Assembly: GCA_947629335.1 (NCBI GenBank)
Contig: CANRDI010000008.1
Span: forward strand, 1 to 64,000
Direction: 5' to 3'
DNA: 64,000 nt
Origin: an uncultured Clostridia bacterium
GTDB taxonomy: Bacteria; Bacillota; Clostridia; Oscillospirales; Ruminococcaceae
Numbering within the stretch: position 1 is the first letter of the stretch; the number at the start of each line of letters is the position of its first letter. The position numbers and the translations under genes were made by a program. The notes under the pieces are model-generated. The model had not been told where the DNA came from. It saw only the letters and a list, made by a program, of their open reading frames with translations, and searched no databases. Below are positions 52,108 through 61,222 of this stretch, piece after piece.

Positions 52108-52521
52108 TTGGACAACTGTTCTATAACCCTCAGCATAAAACAGACAGCCGACGGCTATACAGATGAATCCGAGCTTTATACAAAAGGTGAATTCAGACTT
52201 CATAAGGGCGCTTATTTTATTGATTATGACGAGAGCGAAGCCACGGGTTATGACGGAAGCCATGTTCAGCTTATGGTAGATGATAAATATGTTACTATGA
52301 CAAGAACGGGAACGTCGTTTTCAAACCTCGTCTTTCAGGATAATACTCGTCATTTCTGCCACTATGGAACGGAATTTGGAGACTGTATGGTCGGTATATC
52401 CACAAAATTTATCGACAAGAATTTGAACGAAAAAGGCGGCAGGATACACCTGAAGTATACCATTGACGTAAACGGCGGACTTATGTCCGAAAATGAAATA
52501 ACCATAAAAGTCAAAATGTGA
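52108..52521 (+). CDS. DUF1934 (YwiB-like) protein
   Basis: A 137-residue small beta-barrel protein resembling Bacillus YwiB (calycin-like fold). It has repeated strands (ITLSIKQTADG, GAYFIDYDESEATGY and GGRIHLKYTIDVNGG) ending NEITIKVKM. It starts at TTG 52108, with AGGGAAGTGAAA upstream. argS begins ten bases after it, the same ywiB-argS pairing as in Bacillus and many Firmicutes. The biochemical role is unknown. A structural or binding role near tRNA charging would be an inference from the neighbour only. Confidence 0.82.
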   Translation: MDNCSITLSIKQTADGYTDESELYTKGEFRLHKGAYFIDYDESEATGYDGSHVQLMVDDKYVTMTRTGTSFSNLVFQDNTRHFCHYGTEFGDCMVGISTKFIDKNLNEKGGRIHLKYTIDVNGGLMSENEITIKVKM

Positions 52522-52530
52522 GGAATAAAA

Positions 52531-54321
52531 ATGTATTATAATGCGGTAAACGAAGCAAAAAACGAAATAAAGGAAATAATTATGAAAGCCCTCGGCGAGC
52601 TTACTTCAAGGGGAGAGATACCCGCAGAGCCTTTGCCCGCGTTTTCGGTAACGATTCCTTCAGACAGCTCCCACGGCGATTTTTCCGCGAATACTGCGCT
52701 TGTTGGTGCAAAAGCCCTTAAAACAAACCCGCGCGCGCTCGGAGAAAAGATAAAGGACGCAATATGCCTTACGGGAACGCTTTTCGACAGGGTAGAGCTT
52801 GCGGGAGCGGGATTTCTGAACTTCTTTCTCGGAGATCATTTTTTTTCGTCAGTCGTGGATAACGTTCTCGATTTGAAAGGAGACTACGGAAAGACAGATC
52901 TCGGAAAGGGAAAGCGCGTTTTGGTCGAATTTGTTTCGGCAAATCCCACAGGACCCATGCATATAGGAAACGCAAGAGGCGGCGCGATAGGCGACTGCCT
53001 TGCGTCGCTGCTGCAAACGGCGGGATATGAAGCTTTCCGCGAGTTTTACATAAACGACGCGGGAAATCAGGTCGCAAAATTCGGAAAATCTCTTGACCTT
53101 CGTTATCTCCAGCTATGCGGAGGCGAAGGACAGAAAATTATCGAAGAGTGCGGGGCTGACCTTGAAAAGCTCTGCGACGTCATTTATGATAAAACCGCCG
53201 CAGACAGCGAAGAAGCTCCCGCGGACAAGAACGACCCTTTTTATATGCCCGCAGACGTTTATCTTGGAAAGGATATAATCGAACACGCGAAGAATTTTTA
53301 CGACATAAACGGAAATTCTTATGCCTGCAAGTCGGAAGAAGAACGCAGAAAAGCACTGGTGGATTATGCTCTGCCGCTTAATGAAAAGCGGCTTGAAACA
53401 GATCTGCTGAAATACCGCATTAAATACGACAACTGGTTTAAGGAAAGCTCGCTTCATGAAAGCGGCGCGGTAAACGAAGTTATCGAACATCTGAAAGCAG
53501 GCGGTCACACCTATGAAAAGGATGGCGCGTTGTGGCTGAATGCCGAGGCGCTCGGCGGAGAACAGGATTTCGTGCTTGTGCGCTCAAACGGCTTTCCGAC
53601 TTATATTGTGCCGGATATTGCTTATCACTATAACAAGCTCGTTACGAGAAACTTTGATACGGCAATAGACGTTTTAGGAGCAGATCACCACGGATATGTA
53701 AAGAGAATGAGGATCTGCCTTAAAGCTATGGGAATAGACGAGAAAAGGCTCGACGTTGTTATATGCCAGATGGTGATGCTGGTAAGGGACGGAAAGCCGA
53801 CAAAGCTCTCAAAGCGTTCGGGAAAAGCTATTACGCTCGCAACGCTTTTGGACGAAGTTCCTATAGATAACGCGAGGTTTTTCTTCAATCTTCGCGCGGC
53901 TGACACACATCTTGATTTCGACCTTGATTTAGCTGTAGAAGAAAGCTCCAAAAATCCCGTTTTCTACGTTCAGTATGCCCACGCGAGAATTTGCCGACTG
54001 CTCGGCAAAATGGCTGAGGACGGGATAAAATACGGCGGAGAGCCTTTGAAATACTCTGCCGAAGAGGAAAAGACGCTTATACGGAAGATCGCGGAATATC
54101 CTGAGCTTATAAATGAAGCGGCACGCGAATATTCTCCTTTTAAGCTCACAAAATATGTGTATGAGTTGGCTCAGATTTTCCATAAGTTCTACGACGGATG
54201 TGATATAAAGACAGCGGAAAATGATGTAAAGATGTCAAGGCTGGCGCTTTGCGAGGCGTCTAAAACGGTCATTGGAAACATTCTTATGCTGCTGAAGATC
54301 GAAGCACCCGAAAAAATGTAA
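52531..54321 (+). CDS. argS: Arginyl-tRNA synthetase
   Basis: A 596-residue class I synthetase. The N-terminal Add-1 domain (about residues 1-115) is followed by the HIGH region SANPTGPMHIGNARGGAIGD (about 137-156), FYINDAGNQ, the editing-free catalytic core, KLSKRSGKAITL at the KMSKS-like site (GKPTKLSKRSG) and a helical anticodon-binding domain with YVQYAHARICRL. The length is normal. The start is ATG 52531, with GAGGAATAAAA. It is the second gene of the DUF1934-argS pair. Confidence 0.97.
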   Translation: MYYNAVNEAKNEIKEIIMKALGELTSRGEIPAEPLPAFSVTIPSDSSHGDFSANTALVGAKALKTNPRALGEKIKDAICLTGTLFDRVELAGAGFLNFFLGDHFFSSVVDNVLDLKGDYGKTDLGKGKRVLVEFVSANPTGPMHIGNARGGAIGDCLASLLQTAGYEAFREFYINDAGNQVAKFGKSLDLRYLQLCGGEGQKIIEECGADLEKLCDVIYDKTAADSEEAPADKNDPFYMPADVYLGKDIIEHAKNFYDINGNSYACKSEEERRKALVDYALPLNEKRLETDLLKYRIKYDNWFKESSLHESGAVNEVIEHLKAGGHTYEKDGALWLNAEALGGEQDFVLVRSNGFPTYIVPDIAYHYNKLVTRNFDTAIDVLGADHHGYVKRMRICLKAMGIDEKRLDVVICQMVMLVRDGKPTKLSKRSGKAITLATLLDEVPIDNARFFFNLRAADTHLDFDLDLAVEESSKNPVFYVQYAHARICRLLGKMAEDGIKYGGEPLKYSAEEEKTLIRKIAEYPELINEAAREYSPFKLTKYVYELAQIFHKFYDGCDIKTAENDVKMSRLALCEASKTVIGNILMLLKIEAPEKM

Positions 54322-54363
54322 TAATATTCAAAGAATATCTGCACTAAAATCCGAGGAATACAA

Positions 54364-56850
54364 ATGTATAGTAAAGAAAAAAAATACTACAAAAAGTCGT
54401 TTTTCGTCGCCCTGATAATGGCGGCAGTATTATTTGCGCCGTTTGTGATAATGGACGGCGGCTATTTTCAGTTTTACGGCGATTATAATTCACAGCAAAT
54501 TCCGTTTTTCAAACACTGTATAGAAATGGTACACAACGGAACTATGGGGTGGGACTGGGAAACAGATCTCGGCGCAAACTTTTTCGGAAGCTATACCTAT
54601 TATACTCTCGGAAGCCCGTTTTTCTGGTTTATGTGCCTTTTTCCCGCCTCTATTTCGCAATATCTTATGGCGCCGCTTTTGTGCGTAAAGATAGCTCTTT
54701 TTTCTTTCTTTGGGTTTATTTACATAAGAAGATTTGTAACTAAACCCCAAACGGCGCTTATCGGCGGACTTCTCTATGCATTTTCGAGCTTTAATATTTA
54801 TAACATCTTCTTCCAGTTTCAGGATGCAATGATTTGGTTTCCGCTGCTTTTGATCGCGCTTGAAGAAGCTGTTATAAATAAGCGGCGCGGTGTTCTGGCG
54901 CTTGCGGTCGCGTTAAACTGTCTGGCAAACTATTTCTTTTTTATCGGAGAATGTATTTTTCTTATCATCTATTTTCTCTCGCGTATCCTTATGGACGAAA
55001 GGTTCAGAATTAACCTGAACGGCTTTTTCTGCCTTGCCTTTGAATGTATCGCGGGAGTTATGATAGCGGGAGTTCTTTTCTTTCCGTCGATCTATCAGGT
55101 ACTCGACGTTCCGCGTTCGACAAATATGCTGACGGGTTGGAATTTCATTTTCTTTTCAAACAAACAGCGCTATGGGCTTCTTATCGAAAGTATGTTCTTT
55201 CCGCCCGAAATTCCCGCAAGAAACAATATGTTTACCGAGGCAAACGCGAAATGGTCGAGTGTCGCGCTCTACTTGCCCTTGTTCTCAATGGCGGGAGTTA
55301 TCGCGTTTTTAAAAGGAGCGAAAGGACACTGGGCGAGGGTCGTTCTCGGAATATGCCTGCTTATGGCATTTATCCCCGGCTTTAACGCAGCGTTTACCTT
55401 ACTCAACAACAACTATTATACGCGCTGGTTCTATATGCCTGAGCTTATATGCTGTCTTGCGACAGCTTATGCTCTCGAAAAAGAAGAGTTCGACATTGAT
55501 TTCGGGCGGAAAGTCTGCTTCGGAGTTGTGTTTATGATGTCGGCAATTGTTCTGCTGTCGCCGTTTGAAGTTACCGTAAAGAACGACGGAACGGAAAAGA
55601 TAACGGAAATTGTTCCGAGATTTATGCTGACTAAAAAAGAACAGACCGATCCGGGAGTTGACGGAAGAGTTTATATTCAGATAGCTATAGCGTTACTGTT
55701 TTTGATAATTCTGAATGTCATCATCTCAAAAAGGAAAAAGCTCGGTTTCAATCGTTTTATGAAGCGCATAACCGCCGCAACGGTCGTATGTTCAATGATA
55801 TTGAGCCTGTATTTTCTTGTTCTCGGACGTTATCTCGGAAACACGCTCGGATATTATAACACCGCGTTGAGTGCGAAATTTGAAATTGATGACGACGAAT
55901 TTTACAGGATTGAAGGCGTAAATGAAACAAATAATTTCAATATGTTCAGCTCAAACAGTTCGCTTAAAAGTTTTACGAGTATTATTCCCGGTTCGACATT
56001 CGAGCTTTATGAAACGCTCGGTCTTACAAGAGACGTAAATTCCGCGCCGAGTTACAGCCGCTATGGTTTAAGAGCGCTTACGGGAGTAAAATATGCCATG
56101 ATCCGTAAGGATACGAAAAAAGAAGACCGCCGTCAATGGCTCAGTCAGTATCAGATCTACGAATATCTTGAAACGCAGGGAGAATTTGATATTTATAAGA
56201 CCGATTATGCGCTTCCTATAGGCTTTGCATATGACACATATTTCCCGATGGAAAGAGTAAAGGGAGTAAATAAAGCGGATAACCTTATGGTAAGGTCGGT
56301 ATTTTTGACTGAAGAACAGGCGGAGAAATACGGCGACATTCTCACAAAGGACGATACGATGTTCAACATTTCGTATACAATGTTTAAGATCGACGCAAAA
56401 GAAAAGCAGGCTAACGGAGTTTCGGGCTTTGAGATAACAAAAAGCGGATTTACTTCTAAAACAAATTATGAAAGCGAAAAGCTCGTATGTTTTACTGTTC
56501 CGTACTGTACGGGTTGGAGCTGTACAATAAACGGAAAAGAAGCCGAGGTCGATAAGATAAACGGCGGTTTTATAGGCATAAGAGTTCCGAAGGGCGAATG
56601 TGATATTGTATTCACGTATGAAACTCCGGGACTCAGATACGGTATTATAGCGACGGTAATAGGACTTATACTGTATGCGGTCTATATGTTTGCGATGTAT
56701 TTCATACTGAAAGAAAAGCCGAACAGATATGCCCACCTTTATTCGGAAGAGCAAACAGAGGGAATTTCCGCACACAAGACCTATATGATCGACATTCTGA
56801 AAGAACAAAAAAATAACAGTACAGACAAAAACGACAAAAAGGACGAATGA
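54364..56850 (+). CDS. YfhO family multi-pass membrane protein
   Basis: 828 residues with about 12-14 membrane helices and a large external C-terminal domain, matching the YfhO family of GT-C-like membrane proteins. The N-terminal block GGYFQFYGDYNSQQIPFFKHCI is the family signature (with the conserved DYNSQ motif), followed by GSYTYYTLGSPFFW. YfhO helps glycosylate lipoteichoic acid in Bacillus. The donor or acceptor here is unknown. The C-terminus is cytoplasmic and charged. It lies between argS and a Nudix gene and overlaps the latter by four bases. Confidence 0.87.
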   Translation: MYSKEKKYYKKSFFVALIMAAVLFAPFVIMDGGYFQFYGDYNSQQIPFFKHCIEMVHNGTMGWDWETDLGANFFGSYTYYTLGSPFFWFMCLFPASISQYLMAPLLCVKIALFSFFGFIYIRRFVTKPQTALIGGLLYAFSSFNIYNIFFQFQDAMIWFPLLLIALEEAVINKRRGVLALAVALNCLANYFFFIGECIFLIIYFLSRILMDERFRINLNGFFCLAFECIAGVMIAGVLFFPSIYQVLDVPRSTNMLTGWNFIFFSNKQRYGLLIESMFFPPEIPARNNMFTEANAKWSSVALYLPLFSMAGVIAFLKGAKGHWARVVLGICLLMAFIPGFNAAFTLLNNNYYTRWFYMPELICCLATAYALEKEEFDIDFGRKVCFGVVFMMSAIVLLSPFEVTVKNDGTEKITEIVPRFMLTKKEQTDPGVDGRVYIQIAIALLFLIILNVIISKRKKLGFNRFMKRITAATVVCSMILSLYFLVLGRYLGNTLGYYNTALSAKFEIDDDEFYRIEGVNETNNFNMFSSNSSLKSFTSIIPGSTFELYETLGLTRDVNSAPSYSRYGLRALTGVKYAMIRKDTKKEDRRQWLSQYQIYEYLETQGEFDIYKTDYALPIGFAYDTYFPMERVKGVNKADNLMVRSVFLTEEQAEKYGDILTKDDTMFNISYTMFKIDAKEKQANGVSGFEITKSGFTSKTNYESEKLVCFTVPYCTGWSCTINGKEAEVDKINGGFIGIRVPKGECDIVFTYETPGLRYGIIATVIGLILYAVYMFAMYFILKEKPNRYAHLYSEEQTEGISAHKTYMIDILKEQKNNSTDKNDKKDE

Positions 56851-57395
56851 CAATGCATCTTGAAGAAAAAACGCTTTCGAGCGAAAAGCTCTTTGACGGA
56901 AAAGTAGTAAAGCTCTATGTGGACAAGGCGGAGCTTGAAAACGGAGATAAAGTTTACCGCGAGGTCATAGAACATCCGGGCGGAGTAGGCGTCGTGGCAT
57001 TGGACGAAAGCGAAAATGTTATTTTTGTAAGACAGTTTCGCTATCCTCATAAAAAGGTCTTGCTCGAAATTCCCGCGGGAAAGCTCGAATACGGAGAAAG
57101 CCACTATGACTGCGGATTAAGAGAGCTTAAAGAAGAAACGGGCTGTACCTGTGAAAAATATGAATATTTAGGGCGTCTTTTGCCGACGCCCGCTTATGAC
57201 AGCGAGATAATCCATATGTATCTTGCGCGCGGGCTGAAGTACGGAGAGAAAAAACTCGACAATGACGAATTTCTTGAAACAGAAAAAATACCGCTTTTAA
57301 AAGCGGCAGAAATGGTTATGAATAATGAGATCGAGGACGCCAAGACCCAGATCGCAATACTTAAAACGTTTTTGTTTTTGAAAAAGAGCTATTGA
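56847..57395 (+). CDS. Nudix hydrolase (ADP-ribose pyrophosphatase-like)
   Basis: 182 residues. The Nudix box is split across GKLEYGESHYDCGLRELK and EETGC, and conforms to GX5EX7REUXEEXGU. Upstream residues VIFVRQFRYPHKKVLLEIPAG and downstream PTPAYDSEIIHMYLARGL are typical of the ADP-ribose pyrophosphatase subfamily (NudF). It starts at 56847, overlapping YfhO (ATGA). The ATG at 56853 (MHLEEK) is also possible. Its 3' end overlaps spoVG, which faces it, by seven bases. Confidence 0.93.
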   Translation: MTMHLEEKTLSSEKLFDGKVVKLYVDKAELENGDKVYREVIEHPGGVGVVALDESENVIFVRQFRYPHKKVLLEIPAGKLEYGESHYDCGLRELKEETGCTCEKYEYLGRLLPTPAYDSEIIHMYLARGLKYGEKKLDNDEFLETEKIPLLKAAEMVMNNEIEDAKTQIAILKTFLFLKKSY

Positions 57396-57646
57396 ATATA
57401 TTCTTCATATGCCTTTACTATTTTTTCTTCAAGCTCGTCCCTGACATCTGAGGAGATAGGGTGGATTATATCACGAAATACTCCGCTTTCCTCGCGCCTT
57501 GAAGGCATAGCCACGAAAAGCCGCTCGTCGCCCTGAACGAGCTTTATGTCGTGAATGGCGATGGCGTTGTCGATAGTTATGGAAACTACCGCTCTGAGCC
57601 TCCCTTCGTGCATGGTTTTTCTGATTTTGATGTCGCTTATTTCCAT
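57389..57646 (-). CDS. spoVG: Septation/RNA-binding regulator SpoVG
   Basis: An 85-residue protein with the canonical SpoVG opening MEISDIKIRK and the blocks VSITIDNAIAIHDIKLVQG and FVAMPSRREESGVFRDIIHPIS. SpoVG binds RNA and DNA and affects septation and capsule genes in Firmicutes. Its presence alone does not prove that the organism sporulates. GGAGGCTTTT precedes the start. It is divergent from murC, with about 120 bases between them, and its last bases overlap the Nudix gene end. Confidence 0.96.
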   Translation of the reverse strand: MEISDIKIRKTMHEGRLRAVVSITIDNAIAIHDIKLVQGDERLFVAMPSRREESGVFRDIIHPISSDVRDELEEKIVKAYEEYIQ

Positions 57647-57766
57647 AAAAGCCTCCGTTGAAATTGATTACGGAAATTATTGTGGGATAAAAATGACTGA
57701 TTATACATACATTTAATCGGGATGTTTTAATTTTTAACGTTCCCATATGAAAAGGAGCTGTTTTAC

Positions 57767-59149
57767 TTGGAAAATTTTCTCACAGGCAAAAAGCACATTC
57801 ATTTTATCGGCATCGGCGGGAGCGGTATGTACCCCCTTGCTCAGATCTTGCACTCAAAGGGCTATTATCTCACAGGCTCTGACAACAACGAAACTTCGAC
57901 CCTTAAAGCGGTCAGGGACATGGGGATACCCGTATATATGGGACAAGCGGCGGAAAATATCGGCGACGCGGACTGTATAGTTTACTCCGCCGCAATTATG
58001 GACGACAATCCCGAACTTATCGCGGCAAGAGAAGCTCAAAAACGCGGAGTAAAACTTGCGGAAAGAAGCGAGCTTTTAGGTCTTGTCACGGCTCAGTTCG
58101 ATAAAACATTCTGCGTCGCGGGAACTCACGGAAAAACGACCGTGACGTCTATGCTTATGATGATACTGCTTGCGGAAAAAGTTGACCCGTCGGCAGTCAT
58201 AGGCGGAAAACTCAGGGCTATCGGAGGCAGCGGACGCGCGGGAAATTCCGAATATATGGTATGCGAGGCGTGCGAATTTAAGGATACGTTTCTGCATTTG
58301 TTCCCGAACATTTCCGTTATACTGAACATTGACCGCGATCATCTCGATTATTTCAAGACAATGGATAATCTCAAAAACAGTTTTTCAAAATTCTGCGAAC
58401 TGACAACGGATTTTATCGTTGCGAACGGCGAAGATGAAAACACCATTGAGGCGATTAAACACGCAAACACAAAGGTAAAGATAATAACATTCGGAAAAAC
58501 GAGCGCATGTAATTTTTACCCTTCTCATATCAGACAGATCTCTGATTTTTCGTGGGAATTTACGCTTATGAGCAGGCAGGAAGAACTGTGCAGGATAGTG
58601 ATAAACGTTCCCGGCGAGCATAATATCTATAACGCCGTTGCGGCGGCTGCCGCTGCATTTACGGCGGGTATCTCCATACCTGCGATAAAACAGGGACTTG
58701 CGGAATTTTCGGGAGCGCAGAGGCGCTTTGAAAAACTGGCGGAAGTAAAGGGCGTTACGTTTGTAGACGACTATGGACATCACCCTGCGGAAATTGCCGC
58801 AACGCTTAAAACCGCAAAGTCTATGAGTTTTCCGCGCGTATGGGTCGTACACCAGCCTTTTACCTATTCCCGCACGGCAATGCTGCTCGACGAATTTGCA
58901 GACGCTTTGTCAATCGCGGACAGGGTAGTGCTGACGGAAATAATGGGAAGCCGCGAGAAGAACACCTATAACATTTATGCGAAGGATCTTGCCGAAAAGA
59001 TAGACGGATGCGTGTGGTTTCCGACATTTGAAGAGGTCGCAAAATATGTCACAGACAACGTTGAATACGGAGATCTTGTAATAACAACAGGCTGCGGCGA
59101 TGTAAATAAGGTCGCGGATATGATGATAGAAATGATGAAGAAAAAATGA
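57767..59149 (+). CDS. murC: UDP-N-acetylmuramate--L-alanine ligase
   Basis: A 460-residue cytoplasmic enzyme that adds the first amino acid of the peptidoglycan stem. Visible are the N-terminal GIGGSGMYPLAQILHSKG (UDP-binding), the P-loop AGTHGKTTVTSMLMM (about residues 118-132), NIDRDHLDYF and VDDYGHHPAEIAATL in the Mur ligase C-domain. It starts at TTG 57767, with AAAGGAGC upstream. Its stop overlaps the following gene start (ATGA), so they are coupled. Complements ddl at 50989 in wall synthesis. Confidence 0.96.
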   Translation: MENFLTGKKHIHFIGIGGSGMYPLAQILHSKGYYLTGSDNNETSTLKAVRDMGIPVYMGQAAENIGDADCIVYSAAIMDDNPELIAAREAQKRGVKLAERSELLGLVTAQFDKTFCVAGTHGKTTVTSMLMMILLAEKVDPSAVIGGKLRAIGGSGRAGNSEYMVCEACEFKDTFLHLFPNISVILNIDRDHLDYFKTMDNLKNSFSKFCELTTDFIVANGEDENTIEAIKHANTKVKIITFGKTSACNFYPSHIRQISDFSWEFTLMSRQEELCRIVINVPGEHNIYNAVAAAAAAFTAGISIPAIKQGLAEFSGAQRRFEKLAEVKGVTFVDDYGHHPAEIAATLKTAKSMSFPRVWVVHQPFTYSRTAMLLDEFADALSIADRVVLTEIMGSREKNTYNIYAKDLAEKIDGCVWFPTFEEVAKYVTDNVEYGDLVITTGCGDVNKVADMMIEMMKKK

Positions 59150-60537
59150 ACGATATAAAGGACTATATTTATTCAAAAAAAGACGAGATAACAGACGCTC
59201 TTTCCGAGCTTGTGTCAATACCGAGCGTTATGGGCGAAGCCGAAGAGGGCGCTCCGTTCGGCAAAGAACCGAAGCGCGCACTTTTGAAAATGGCTCGGTT
59301 GTGCGAAGAGAGCGGACTGAAAGTCACAAACTATGAAAATGCGGTCATCTGTGCGGACCTCTATCCCGAAAAGGGGCTTGAACTTGGAATTTTATGTCAT
59401 CTCGACGTTGTTCCTGCGAACAGTGAAAACTGGAGTACAGATCCGTTTGAGCTTGCCGAAAGGAACGGAGTTTTATACGGGCGCGGGACAATTGATGACA
59501 AAGGTCCTGCTGTGGCGGCGCTTTATGCTTTGAAATGCGTAAAAGAACTGGACATTCCGCTGAAAAAAGGCGTAAGGCTTATTTTCGGCACTAACGAGGA
59601 AAATGGCTCGGCGGATCTTGATATCTACAAGAAATATGACAAATTCCCGCCGAAAGTTTTTACTCCCGACGGCAGCTTTCCTGTTATAAATATTGAAAAA
59701 GGCATGATGCGGGGAAAATTTTCGGGAAGTATTTCCGAAAATGGAAGTATTCTGTCAATGAGCGGGGGTATGGTGATAAACGCTGTTACCGACAGCGCGT
59801 CGGCTGTTTTGCGTTCAGCAGACCGCGAGGCTCTGCTTGATGAAATTTCCCGCGACACATCCGGTGTAAATTTTAAACTCGTGCAAATTGACGAAAATTC
59901 TTTGGAGATTTCCGCCGAGGGAAAAGCCGCTCATGCGTCCACTCCCGAATCGGGAAAAAATGCGCTGACGGCGCTTATTTCGCTTTTAAACAGGATAAAC
60001 AAGCGGACATCTTTCGACTGTAAACAGCGCAGCATTCTGCATAATATCGAAAAACTGTTTCCGTTCGGCGAAACCGACGGAAACTCGCTCGGACTAAAGT
60101 GTTCCGACAGCAGCGGCACGCTCACCTGTGTATTCAGTAAATTTGCCATGACCGGCAGAACTGTCACGGGGCATTTTGACGTCAGATTTCCCATATCCGT
60201 AAAACTGTCCGAAGTTCGGGAAAAATGCCGCAGTATCTTTTCGGAAAACGGCTTGGAGTTTGAGATGACCCTCGGCGACGAGCCGCATGTTGTAGATGAA
60301 AACAGTGATTTTGTACAACAGCTTCTTTCGGTATACGAGGAAAACGAGGGTGAAAAGGGATATTGCGTCGCAATCGGCGGAGGAACTTATGTTCACGATA
60401 TTGAGGGCGGAGTTGCGTTCGGAGCGGAGCGCGGCAGCACCGATTATCATATGCACGGGGATAACGAGTTTATAACTGTCGAAGAGCTGCTGAGGGATTC
60501 TGTCCTGTTTGCAAAAGCGATAGTTAGGATATGCTGA
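59146..60537 (+). CDS. M20 family dipeptidase (Sapep/PepV type)
   Basis: A 463-residue zinc or manganese peptidase. Metal-binding regions are CHLDVVPA, YGRGTIDDKGPAVAALYAL (with the conserved Asp and following Glu region) and GTNEENGSADLDIY, with a late HMHGDNEF segment. The order fits Sapep/PepV enzymes, which split dipeptides. An internal lid domain spans about residues 200-330. It overlaps murC by four bases. A murC-dipeptidase pair may help recycle wall peptides, an inference. A strong terminator follows. Confidence 0.92.
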   Translation: MNDIKDYIYSKKDEITDALSELVSIPSVMGEAEEGAPFGKEPKRALLKMARLCEESGLKVTNYENAVICADLYPEKGLELGILCHLDVVPANSENWSTDPFELAERNGVLYGRGTIDDKGPAVAALYALKCVKELDIPLKKGVRLIFGTNEENGSADLDIYKKYDKFPPKVFTPDGSFPVINIEKGMMRGKFSGSISENGSILSMSGGMVINAVTDSASAVLRSADREALLDEISRDTSGVNFKLVQIDENSLEISAEGKAAHASTPESGKNALTALISLLNRINKRTSFDCKQRSILHNIEKLFPFGETDGNSLGLKCSDSSGTLTCVFSKFAMTGRTVTGHFDVRFPISVKLSEVREKCRSIFSENGLEFEMTLGDEPHVVDENSDFVQQLLSVYEENEGEKGYCVAIGGGTYVHDIEGGVAFGAERGSTDYHMHGDNEFITVEELLRDSVLFAKAIVRIC

Positions 60538-60548
60538 AAATAAGAGGT

Positions 60549-60593
60549 AAACCGTCCCGAAGATCTTTCAGATACTTCGGGACGGTTTTTTTT
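60549..60593 (+). terminator. Terminator of the murC operon
   Basis: AAACCGTCCCGAAG and CTTCGGGACGGTTT form a 14-pair perfect stem with a 12-base loop, followed by five further Ts. It probably also serves minus-strand genes ending beyond 60619. Confidence 0.93.
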
Positions 60594-60618
60594 ATTTCTC
60601 GGCATTTGAGTTATTCCT

Positions 60619-61221
60619 TCATTTTTTAAAGTACTCTTCGGGATAGCTCTCCAGCGGGAAAAGGACGTCGCACAGATGTTCGTCGCTCTCCACAAAACAA
60701 CAGTCGTCCTGAGCATATATAACCGTAACTCCCGTGCCTTTTTTGATGATGCGTTCGTTTGCCGAAATTGCTCTGAAAAGGTAAAAACGCTGTCCGTGCT
60801 TTACCTCGATAACTCCAAAACTGTCAGGAAGTATCTCCTCGACAACTTTCCCCGATAGCCCTTCAAGTTCTTCGCTGTTCGGAAGTCCGCTTTTGTGAAA
60901 TTTAAGGTATATCGGCGAAAATATCATACTTATGAGAAAATTGAACATTATTCCCGCGACTATGCCGAAAAGCATCGTCATCCACCCCGTAAGCCCCGCC
61001 GTATACATCAGAAGTCCGCTCACAGAGCCTGTAAAAATGCAGATTATAAGCCTCAGCATATTTTTGGGGAACACCGTTTGCCATAGGTCGCGGTCTTTTT
61101 TTTGCGTAAAAAGCTCGCCTGCATCGGGAAAAAATATCTTCCCCTTAAATATCCATGCAAAAAGCTGAGCCGTAAGATATGCGCCCGAAAGGGCGATAAG
61201 CGCGATATAAAAGCTGTTCAA
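60619..61221 (-). CDS. NfeD-like membrane protein
   Basis: A 200-residue protein: three membrane helices in the first half (around SFYIALIALSGAYLTAQLF, RLIICIFTGSVSGLLMYTAG and MLFGIVAGIMFNFLI) and a C-terminal beta domain resembling an NfeD OB fold (GLSGKVVEEILPDSFGVIEV, then GTGVTVIYAQDDCCFVE). NfeD partners are often flotillin or a serine protease, and none is here. The TTG at 61221 follows GAGGAAAG at good spacing. An ATG at 61239 is also possible and overlaps the CorC-like gene by 17 bases. Confidence 0.7.
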   Translation of the reverse strand: MNSFYIALIALSGAYLTAQLFAWIFKGKIFFPDAGELFTQKKDRDLWQTVFPKNMLRLIICIFTGSVSGLLMYTAGLTGWMTMLFGIVAGIMFNFLISMIFSPIYLKFHKSGLPNSEELEGLSGKVVEEILPDSFGVIEVKHGQRFYLFRAISANERIIKKGTGVTVIYAQDDCCFVESDEHLCDVLFPLESYPEEYFKK

Positions 61222-61222
61222 T